Shown piece after piece: positions 57,450 through 64,000 of a DNA stretch of 64,000 nt. This DNA is from an uncultured Polaribacter sp. (GTDB lineage Bacteria; Bacteroidota; Bacteroidia; Flavobacteriales; Flavobacteriaceae). The stretch spans positions 277,408-341,407 of the forward strand of contig NZ_CANNFF010000002.1 of assembly GCF_947503855.1 (NCBI RefSeq), written 5' to 3'. The first letter of the stretch is position 1, and every line of letters starts with the position of its first letter. The notes under the pieces were generated by a model. The model searched no databases. It saw only the letters and a program-made list of their open reading frames with translations, and had not been told where the DNA came from. A program made the position numbers and the translations under genes.

Positions 57450-58214
57450 ATGTCTAAATTACCCAAGAAATATCAATTTATAGATTTGTCAGATTATGGC
57501 AGACCCATTGCAAGGGTTATTGCAAATTCATTAAAAACAACTTCTTTTACACCTGTACACGTCACTATTGCATTTGTAATCTCTGGTTTAACTGGTGTTT
57601 TTTGTATTACACAAGGGCATTATTGGACAGCTGCTTTCTTTTTAATTTTTAAATCTATTTTAGATGCTGCAGATGGTGAGTTGGCAAGAATAAAAAAAAC
57701 ACCTTCTTATACTGGTAGATTTCTAGATTCTGTTTCAGATATTATTTTAAATTTTATTATTTTTATTACTATTTGGCAATTAACAACAATAAATTTTTAC
57801 TGGATGTTACTGGCTTTTTTCGGAATTCAATTACAAGGTACTTTATACAACTACTACTACGTAATTCTTAGAAATCGATTTTCTGGAGACACTACAAGTA
57901 GAATTTTTGAAGATACTACACCCATTGCTTTACCAGGAGAAAAGCAAAAAAACGTAAACATCCTTTTTTTTCTATACACCTTATTTTATGGTATTTTTGA
58001 TAAAATAATTTATGCTTTAGATAAAAATGCATCCAAAGGAAAACCATTTCCTAATTGGTTAATGACCTTAATTTCTACTTTTGGCTTAGGCTTTCAACTT
58101 TTGATTATTAGCCTTCTTTTAGTTTTCAATTTAAAAGAATTTATCATTCCGTTTTTTATTGGATATTCCGTTTTTATTTTTGTTTTTATCTTTATTAGAA
58201 AAGTGTTTTATTAA
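57450..58214 (+). CDS. CDP-alcohol phosphatidyltransferase family membrane protein
   Basis: The 254-residue membrane enzyme carries the full family signature D-x2-DG-x2-AR-x8-G-x3-D-x3-D at residues 72-97 (Asp72, Asp75, Gly76, Arg80, Gly89, Asp93, Asp97). These enzymes attach an alcohol such as serine, glycerol phosphate or inositol phosphate to CDP-diacylglycerol. The acceptor here is not clear. The last 4 bases overlap the convergent MFS gene. Confidence 0.88.
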   Translation: MSKLPKKYQFIDLSDYGRPIARVIANSLKTTSFTPVHVTIAFVISGLTGVFCITQGHYWTAAFFLIFKSILDAADGELARIKKTPSYTGRFLDSVSDIILNFIIFITIWQLTTINFYWMLLAFFGIQLQGTLYNYYYVILRNRFSGDTTSRIFEDTTPIALPGEKQKNVNILFFLYTLFYGIFDKIIYALDKNASKGKPFPNWLMTLISTFGLGFQLLIISLLLVFNLKEFIIPFFIGYSVFIFVFIFIRKVFY

Positions 58215-59587
58215 CGTACATGTTTTGTACTCTTTAAAGTACTTAAAACAATAAATGAAGCAAGAAAAAATAAAGCTAAAGAAAGTACACTCCACTGCAT
58301 AGAATCTGTTAAATAAATTAAGAAACCAAATACAAAAGTTCCTAAAACAATGGCAATTTTCTCGGTTACATCATAAAAACTAAAATACGTTGCATGGTCT
58401 TTTGTTTCTGGTAATAGTTTAGAATATGTAGATCGAGTTAGAGATTGTATAGCACCTAAAACCATACCCAACAAACCACCTAAAGCATAAAAATACAAAT
58501 CAACATTAGGTAGTTCTTTTTCTAACATAAACGCACTAAAACATACTAAAACCCAAATAAATAAAGTAATTTTTATGGCTTTAAAATTTCCATACTTTTT
58601 TGATACATTAGAAAATACATAAGCCCCTAAAATAGCTACAAATTGTATTAACAACACTGTAACTATTAAATTAATGGTACCTAAACCTAACTCTGAAGAC
58701 CCAAAAATAGTGGCTAATAAAATAATGGTTTGTACGCCTACACTTAGTAAAAAAAATGCAATTAAAAAGTTTCTCAATGTTGGATAATTTTTAAGTTCTA
58801 TCGAAACTTTTTTTAATTCTTTAAAACCTTTCCAAATAAAATCTTTTTCGGGCTTTCGGTTAAACACATTATTGGGTAATTTTTTAAATGTTATTTGCGC
58901 AAAACCAATCCACCATAAACCAACCATTACAAAAGAAATTCTCATGGCTTTTAATGAAGCTGCATTTTTTACGGTTTCTAAAGCTGCTGTTATTTCTTCA
59001 TCTGAACCATTGGCTGTAATATTTTCTGGTATACTTAAATCAAAACCAAAAAAAGAAGGTTGTAAAATCATACCTAAACTAATTAATAAAAGTATAATAG
59101 AACCAATATAACCATATATAAAACCTTTTGCACTTGCAGCATCTTGTTGCTCTGGGCTTGCTACTTCTGGTAAATAAGAGTTATAAAAAACAATACTAGA
59201 CCAAAAACCAATACTTGCTAAAATTGTACAAAGTATTCCTATCCAAGTTGTGCTAACATCTTCAAAAAAATACATACTAATTACAGAAAAACCACCCAAC
59301 CAACAAAAAAACTTCATAAATTTTAATTTATTACCTGTATAATCTGCAATGGCAGATAATATGGGAGAAATAAAAGCTACTATTAAAAATGAAAATGATA
59401 AAGAATAACTGTATAAAGTGTCAGGATAATCCCAATCCATCCAAAGAAAACGAACGGTTTTTCCTTTTGTAATAGCATCATAAAATAATGGAAAAACTGC
59501 AGTACTAATTACTAAAGAATATACTGAATTTGCCCAATCGTAAAATGCCCAAGCATTTATTAGTTTATTACTCCCTTTTTGTAACAT
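58211..59587 (-). CDS. MFS transporter, UMF1 family
   Basis: This 458-residue transporter has about twelve membrane helices. The N-terminal WAFYDWANSVYSLVISTAVFPLFY and the mid-protein LGAIQSLTRSTYSKLLPE match the UMF1/Atg22-like family of the major facilitator superfamily. The substrate is unknown. It overlaps the convergent phosphatidyltransferase gene by 4 bases at its end and lies downstream of an M48 lipoprotein on the same strand, separated by a hairpin. Confidence 0.88.
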   Translation of the reverse strand: MLQKGSNKLINAWAFYDWANSVYSLVISTAVFPLFYDAITKGKTVRFLWMDWDYPDTLYSYSLSFSFLIVAFISPILSAIADYTGNKLKFMKFFCWLGGFSVISMYFFEDVSTTWIGILCTILASIGFWSSIVFYNSYLPEVASPEQQDAASAKGFIYGYIGSIILLLISLGMILQPSFFGFDLSIPENITANGSDEEITAALETVKNAASLKAMRISFVMVGLWWIGFAQITFKKLPNNVFNRKPEKDFIWKGFKELKKVSIELKNYPTLRNFLIAFFLLSVGVQTIILLATIFGSSELGLGTINLIVTVLLIQFVAILGAYVFSNVSKKYGNFKAIKITLFIWVLVCFSAFMLEKELPNVDLYFYALGGLLGMVLGAIQSLTRSTYSKLLPETKDHATYFSFYDVTEKIAIVLGTFVFGFLIYLTDSMQWSVLSLALFFLASFIVLSTLKSTKHVR

Positions 59588-59609
59588 AAAATTTTTTTAA
59601 ATAAAAATA

Positions 59610-59631
59610 CCGTTCATTTTATTTTGAACGG
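59610..59631 (-). terminator. Terminator of the M48 peptidase gene
   Basis: The 7-base stem CCGTTCA / TGAACGG (59610-59616 with 59625-59631) with an 8-base loop is followed on the minus strand by TATTTTTATTT. It sits between the M48 stop and the MFS start. Confidence 0.65.
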
Positions 59632-59661
59632 GACACAAGATAGTAAAAGTTTTACTACTTT

Positions 59662-60477
59662 TTATTTTAAGGTTGTAACGCCATTATATTTTGCAGCATA
59701 CTTTTTTGCTGTTGGTAAATAAGTTCTTAAATCATTAATTCTAGATTCGTTTGATGGGTGCGTTCTTAAAATTGCAGGTTGAGAATTTTTATCTGAACTT
59801 TGACTCATTCTAACCCAAACCTCTGCTGCTTCGGTGCCATCATAACCTGCCATAATCATAAAGACCAAACCTAATCTGTCTGCCTCTTGCTCATGTACTC
59901 TACTAAATTTTAAGACTCCTAAACCAGAACCAACCCCAAAAGCAGCATTCCATATTTTTTGCGTTTTACTATCTTTTTCAGAGGCACCTAGAGCAACGGC
60001 CAAACCACCAATTTGCTGTAATTGCCCATGAGACATTCTTTCTTGTCCGTGTTTTGCAAAAGCATGCGCAACTTCATGCCCCATTACTGCTGCAACTCCA
60101 TCTTCATTTGCACAAATTGGCATAATACCTGTATAAAAAACCACTTTTCCTCCTGGCATACACCAAGCATTTAAGGTTTTGTCCTCTACTAAGTTAAATT
60201 CCCATTTGTATGCATTTGCTTCAGATGTCATGTTGTTTGCTCTCATAAATCTATCTACAGCTGCAGAAATATTTTTACCAACATTTTTAATTTGGTTGGT
60301 CATTTCTTTATTAGTAGACAGTTTATTTTCTTTTAAAAATCCTTTATATTGTGCAAAACTAACAGGTAAAACTTTTGAATCACTTACAAAATTTACTCTA
60401 CTTCTGCCTGTAATTGGCACTTTACTGCATTCTGTAAATAAGACGATTGAAAGTAAAAAAATAGCATATTTTTTCAT
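59662..60477 (-). CDS. M48 family metallopeptidase, lipoprotein (LoiP/BepA-like)
   Basis: The 271-residue protein has a lipobox (VLFTEC, Cys17) and the zinc motif HEVAH (His134, Glu135, His138) in MGHEVAHAFAKHGQERMS. The third ligand is in the HEQEADRLG segment. Small periplasmic M48 lipoproteins of this type act in outer-membrane protein quality control. The start YAIFLLSIVLFTECSKVPITGRSRVNFVSD is typical, including the GRSR motif. Confidence 0.92.
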   Translation of the reverse strand: MKKYAIFLLSIVLFTECSKVPITGRSRVNFVSDSKVLPVSFAQYKGFLKENKLSTNKEMTNQIKNVGKNISAAVDRFMRANNMTSEANAYKWEFNLVEDKTLNAWCMPGGKVVFYTGIMPICANEDGVAAVMGHEVAHAFAKHGQERMSHGQLQQIGGLAVALGASEKDSKTQKIWNAAFGVGSGLGVLKFSRVHEQEADRLGLVFMIMAGYDGTEAAEVWVRMSQSSDKNSQPAILRTHPSNESRINDLRTYLPTAKKYAAKYNGVTTLK

Positions 60478-60618
60478 TTGTAATAACTTTATATTTCTTA
60501 TTTATTTGATTAGCAATTTATAAATTTTATCTATACTATGAGTACTCATTACATTTTAAAATAACTTAATAGTATATTTTTAAAAATTTATTAAGTTTTC
60601 TTTAAGAATTTCGGTTTG

Positions 60619-60626
60619 TATATTTG
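60619..60626 (+). promoter_or_regulatory. -7 promoter box of msrB
   Basis: TATATTTG is an exact TAnnTTTG match, leaving a ~55-base leader before the msrB ATG. The -33 element is not obvious. Confidence 0.4.
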
Positions 60627-60688
60627 TGTATGAAATTGATATAAATTTCGACTAAAATTAAAGTACGAAACATAAATAATAAAATAAT

Positions 60689-61171
60689 ATGAATAAAATA
60701 ATTCCATTTTTGTCGATCATTTTTTTAATGAGTTGCAATAGTAAAGCGCAAAATAAAAATGAAGAAAATAAAATATATACTATTGTTAAATCTGAAGAAC
60801 AGTGGAAAAAAATATTGACAGACAAAGAATATTATGTATTAAGAGAAGCTGGTACAGAAAAAGCATTTACAAGTCCATTAAATAACAATAAAAAAGAAGG
60901 CACTTATCTGTGTGCTGCGTGTAAAACACCTTTATACCAATCTAAACACAAATATGATTCAGGCTCTGGTTGGCCTTCTTTTGATAGAGCTATAAAAGGA
61001 AATGTAGAAATGGATGTAGATTATAAAATTGGTTATGCTAGGACAGAATTAAAATGCAATACTTGTGGCAGTCATTTAGGCCATTCATTTGATGATGGCC
61101 CACAAGAAACTACTGGAAAACGCCATTGTATTAATGGTATTGCTTTAAATTTTACACCCAAAGAGAAGTAA
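60689..61171 (+). CDS. msrB: Peptide-methionine (R)-S-oxide reductase, lipoprotein
   Basis: MsrB repairs the R form of methionine sulfoxide in proteins. The zinc cysteines are Cys75/Cys78 (LCAACK) and Cys123/Cys126 (CNTCGSHLGH), and the catalytic Cys147 is in GKRHCINGIAL. The core SGSGWPSFDRAI is intact. A lipobox (FLMSC, Cys16) implies that this copy is anchored in the envelope, unlike the cytoplasmic E. coli enzyme. Residues 20-35 are a polar linker. No MsrA is adjacent. Confidence 0.95.
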   Translation: MNKIIPFLSIIFLMSCNSKAQNKNEENKIYTIVKSEEQWKKILTDKEYYVLREAGTEKAFTSPLNNNKKEGTYLCAACKTPLYQSKHKYDSGSGWPSFDRAIKGNVEMDVDYKIGYARTELKCNTCGSHLGHSFDDGPQETTGKRHCINGIALNFTPKEK

Positions 61172-61290
61172 TTTAAAAAATAATTAAACTCTATTTAAGT
61201 ACACATAATCATTTTTTTTAGCACTTTATTTCCGAAGAAAATATAGTCTAAAAAAGCTACTATAAGCCTTTTAAAATAGTGGTTATTTCT

Positions 61291-61298
61291 TATATTTG
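61291..61298 (+). promoter_or_regulatory. -7 promoter box of ffh
   Basis: TATATTTG matches TAnnTTTG and lies 25 bases before the ffh ATG at 61323. This makes the in-frame GTG at 61296, inside the box, an unlikely start. Confidence 0.5.
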
Positions 61299-61322
61299 TG
61301 TTTCCTAAAAAAGACACAAATT

Positions 61323-62651
61323 ATGTTTAATAATTTAAGCGATAAATTAGATAAAGCCTTACACACCCTAAAAGGGCATGGTAAAATTACAGAAGTTAAC
61401 GTTGCAGAAACTTTAAAAGAAGTTAGAAGAGCACTATTAGATGCCGATGTTAACTTTAAAATTGCCAAAGAATTTACCAAGAGAGTACAAACCAAAGCCA
61501 TAGGACAAAATGTATTAACAACCATAAATCCTGGGCAATTAATGGTAAAGTTAGTTAAAGACGAACTTACTCAATTAATGGGTGGTGAAACTGTGGGTGT
61601 AAATTTAGGAGGTAGCCCTACTATAATTTTAATGTCTGGTTTACAAGGTTCTGGTAAAACAACTTTTTCTGGAAAATTAGCAAACTACCTTAAAGACAAA
61701 AAAAATAAGCAAGTTTTATTGGTAGGTTGTGATGTATACAGACCAGCAGCTATCAATCAATTACAAGTTGTAGGAGAACAAATTGATGTAGAAGTTTATG
61801 CAGAAGTTGGCAATAACAATCCTGTAGAAATTTCTAAAAATGCAATTGCCCACGCTAAAGCAAACGGAAAAAATGTGGTGATTATAGATACTGCAGGTCG
61901 TTTAGCAGTAGATGAAGAAATGATGTCAGAAATTTCTAACATCCACAAAGCAATAGAACCACAAGAAACTTTGTTTGTGGTAGATTCTATGACAGGGCAA
62001 GATGCCGTAAATACAGCAAAAGCATTTAACGATATTTTAAATTTTGATGGTGTTGTACTAACAAAATTAGATGGTGATACACGAGGTGGAGCCGCACTTT
62101 CTATAAAATCTGTAGTTGATAAGCCAATTAAGTTTATTGGTACAGGAGAAAAAATGGATGCAATTGATGTATTTCATCCTGATAGAATGGCAGATCGTAT
62201 TTTAGGTATGGGTGATGTGGTTTCTTTAGTAGAAAGAGCCCAAGACCAATATGATGAAGAAGAAGCTAGAAAACTGCAGAAAAAAATCGCAAAAAATCAA
62301 TTTGGTTTCGATGATTTCTTAAATCAAATTCAGCAAATAAAAAAAATGGGAAGCATGAAAGACCTTATGGGTATGATTCCTGGTGCTGGCAAAGCTTTAA
62401 AAGACGTAGATATTGATGATGATGCTTTTAAAGGAATCGAAGCAATTATTCATTCTATGACACCTTCTGAAAGAAGCACACCTTCTACCATAAACGCTAG
62501 CAGAAAGAAAAGAATTGCTAAAGGTTCTGGAACTTCTATCCAAGAAGTAAACCAATTAATGAAGCAATTTAACCAAATGAGTAAAATGATGAAAATGATG
62601 CAAGGTGGTGGTGGCAAAAAGATGATGCAGATGATGAAAGGAATGAAATAG
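61323..62651 (+). CDS. ffh: Signal recognition particle protein Ffh (SRP54)
   Basis: Ffh binds signal sequences and the SRP RNA and docks with FtsY to target membrane proteins. The N and G domains contain GLQGSGKTT (residues 106-114), VDTAGR-like IIDTAGRL and TKLDGDTRGGAALS. The Met-rich M domain covers about residues 300-442 and ends in MKMMQGGGGKKMMQMMKGMK, long for this stretch. The length of 442 residues is typical. The start at ATG 61323 is supported by the promoter box upstream. folD follows 99 bases downstream. Confidence 0.97.
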   Translation: MFNNLSDKLDKALHTLKGHGKITEVNVAETLKEVRRALLDADVNFKIAKEFTKRVQTKAIGQNVLTTINPGQLMVKLVKDELTQLMGGETVGVNLGGSPTIILMSGLQGSGKTTFSGKLANYLKDKKNKQVLLVGCDVYRPAAINQLQVVGEQIDVEVYAEVGNNNPVEISKNAIAHAKANGKNVVIIDTAGRLAVDEEMMSEISNIHKAIEPQETLFVVDSMTGQDAVNTAKAFNDILNFDGVVLTKLDGDTRGGAALSIKSVVDKPIKFIGTGEKMDAIDVFHPDRMADRILGMGDVVSLVERAQDQYDEEEARKLQKKIAKNQFGFDDFLNQIQQIKKMGSMKDLMGMIPGAGKALKDVDIDDDAFKGIEAIIHSMTPSERSTPSTINASRKKRIAKGSGTSIQEVNQLMKQFNQMSKMMKMMQGGGGKKMMQMMKGMK

Positions 62652-62750
62652 TGAAGTGTGAAATAATAAAAAATAATAACAAATGTTATTTCGAAATGAG
62701 CTTTTTTTAAGTGATTTAGAAATCTCCAATTGTAACTTTGAAACCATAAA

Positions 62751-63647
62751 ATGATTTTATTAGACGGAAAAAAAACAGCAGCAGATATTAAAGAAGAAAT
62801 TTCTTTAGAAGTAGATTATTTAAAAAATAATCATAAAAAAGCACCACATTTAGCAGCCATTATTGTAGGGAATAATGGCGCAAGTATTACGTATGTAAAT
62901 GCAAAAGTAAAAGCTTGTGAACGTGTTGGTTTCGAATCTACATTGATTCGTTTACCAGAAGATATTACCGAAGAAGCGTTACTAAATGAAATTGCTGTTT
63001 TAAATATAGATAATGATATTGATGGTTTTATCGTTCAGCTTCCACTGCCAAAACATATAGATGAACAAAAAGTAATAATGGCTGTTGCCCCTGATAAGGA
63101 TGTAGATGGATTTCATCCAACAAATGTTGGTAAAATGGCTTTAAACTTACCAACTTTTATTTCTGCAACACCTTTTGGCATTTTAGAATTGTTAGATAGA
63201 TATGAAGTAGAAACTTCTGGCAAACACGTTGTTGTTTTGGGTAGAAGCCATATTGTGGGTAGCCCAATGAGTATTTTATTATCTCAAAAAAGAAAAGTAG
63301 GTAATGCTACTGTTACAATGTGCCATAGTAGAACAAAAAACTTAAAAGAAATTACTTTACAAGCAGATATAATTGTAGCTGCCATAGGAATACCAGAGTT
63401 TTTAAAAGCAGATATGGTTAAAGATAATGTAACTGTAATTGATGTTGGAATTACCAGAGTTGCAGATCCTTCTAAGAAAAATGGTTTTAGATTGGTAGGT
63501 GATGTTGCTTTTAAAGAAGTTGCAGAAAAATCTCAATATATTACTCCAGTTCCTGGTGGCGTAGGCCCAATGACCATCGCAATGCTCTTAAAAAATACTT
63601 TATTAGCGTGCAAGAGAAAAAACGCACATGACTCAAATGATTGTTAA
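62751..63647 (+). CDS. folD: Bifunctional methylenetetrahydrofolate dehydrogenase / methenyltetrahydrofolate cyclohydrolase
   Basis: FolD interconverts methylene-, methenyl- and formyl-tetrahydrofolate with NADP. The motifs [14 protein letters not shown] (with catalytic Lys), [45 protein letters not shown] and [16 protein letters not shown] are present. The protein has 298 residues. A TAACTTTG box at 62733-62740 is a possible -7 promoter, only 11 bases before the ATG. With gcvT it completes part of folate one-carbon metabolism. Confidence 0.97.
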   Translation: MILLDGKKTAADIKEEISLEVDYLKNNHKKAPHLAAIIVGNNGASITYVNAKVKACERVGFESTLIRLPEDITEEALLNEIAVLNIDNDIDGFIVQLPLPKHIDEQKVIMAVAPDKDVDGFHPTNVGKMALNLPTFISATPFGILELLDRYEVETSGKHVVVLGRSHIVGSPMSILLSQKRKVGNATVTMCHSRTKNLKEITLQADIIVAAIGIPEFLKADMVKDNVTVIDVGITRVADPSKKNGFRLVGDVAFKEVAEKSQYITPVPGGVGPMTIAMLLKNTLLACKRKNAHDSNDC

Positions 63648-64000
63648 AAATTATTTTTTTAAATATTTTTATTTATTAAAAATCATCCATTTTCTAAATA
63701 AAACATAAATGGTAACAGCTCCAAAACATCAACTAAATATAGCAATATTTCTTTAAAAAAAGAAAATTTTAATTAATAAAAAAAATCTTGTCTTATTATT
63801 TTGGGTGCTATTTTAATTATTCATTCATAATATTTTAAAGCAACCTATAAAAATAGAGCTAAAAAGTATCATTATCAAAATTTTAATTTAAATGAAGATA
63901 GCTTTTAAACCTTTAATATGATTACCCGTTGTGCATTTTAAATAATGCTAATTTTAATATTATTAATATTCCTATCGAATATAAATTTATTGATGTACTG
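63648..64000. other. AT-rich region without a recognisable gene
   Basis: The last 353 bases are strongly AT-rich and contain stops in every frame. I see no terminator, RNA gene or repeat that I can support. The region probably separates folD from a gene beyond the window. Confidence 0.5.

Noticed and set aside
61296..61322. GTG start for ffh nine residues upstream
   Set aside because: It lies inside the TATATTTG promoter box and the added residues are not part of SRP54.

Overview
This 64 kb window is a gene-dense, AT-rich stretch of chromosome from a Bacteroidota bacterium, almost certainly a marine-type member of the Flavobacteriaceae (Polaribacter/Tenacibaculum-like; the genus cannot be fixed from the window). 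The evidence is lineage-typical genes and signals: the gliding lipoprotein GldI, a subtilase with a C-terminal type IX secretion (T9SS) sorting domain, a TonB receptor with an N-terminal carboxypeptidase-regulatory-like domain, many lipoprotein signal peptides, no clear Shine-Dalgarno sequences, and promoters of the Bacteroidota form TTTG-N19-21-TAnnTTTG. No rRNA, tRNA, CRISPR array, insertion sequence or prophage was seen. Most of the window is core genome.

Layout. 0-6.4 kb: end of an M1 peptidase gene, a QueD/PTPS-like gene overlapping idi, a lipoprotein cyclophilin, prfC, an outer-membrane protein built of three internal repeats, and a cyclophilin-FKBP fusion. 6.5-8.8 kb: an alpha-oxoamine synthase and a cysteine-synthase-like enzyme in one operon, the best candidate for a specialised pathway (sulfonolipid/capnine synthesis). 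8.9-19.8 kb: S9 oligopeptidase, YbaB, DUF5362, ornithine aminotransferase rocD, an intergenic region with two structured elements, VF530 and an Xaa-Pro aminopeptidase, gcvT, a fibronectin-III secreted protein with a recent domain duplication, and ychF. 19.9-25.4 kb: ferredoxin divergent from a LuxC-like acyl-CoA reductase, then serC, serA, yggS and a DEDDh exonuclease fused to a GIY-YIG-like domain. 25.5-34 kb: LysE, pyrD, pheT, PAP2, and a run of peptidyl-prolyl isomerases (cyclophilin-FKBP lipoprotein, FKBP lipoprotein, GldI) behind a DHH phosphoesterase.

34-46 kb: ndk, VOC protein, DUF721/recF, then a long co-directional set (TPR protein, ribH, small membrane protein, mutL, two rhomboids, an EEP-family enzyme), a decayed GNAT acetyltransferase, mtaB, alpha/beta hydrolase and a lytic transglycosylase. 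46-53.4 kb: ywbE, cold-shock protein, nitronate monooxygenase-like enzyme, T9SS subtilase, mnmA, a YwqK-repeat protein, an unknown protein and purB. 53.4-64 kb: a lipoprotein, TerC, a His/Cys-rich secreted protein followed by a TonB receptor with a His/Glu-rich loop (probable metal uptake), a CDP-alcohol phosphatidyltransferase, an MFS transporter, an M48 lipoprotein, an MsrB lipoprotein, ffh and folD.

The genes mostly serve translation and RNA modification (prfC, pheT, mnmA, mtaB, ffh), envelope protein folding and turnover (five PPIases, several peptidases, rhomboids), and amino-acid and one-carbon metabolism (serA/serC, gcvT, folD, rocD). Items most worth a second look are the putative sulfonolipid pair, the three-repeat outer-membrane protein, the two structured intergenic elements at 13.5-13.8 kb, and the metal-linked TonB locus at 53.9-57.3 kb.
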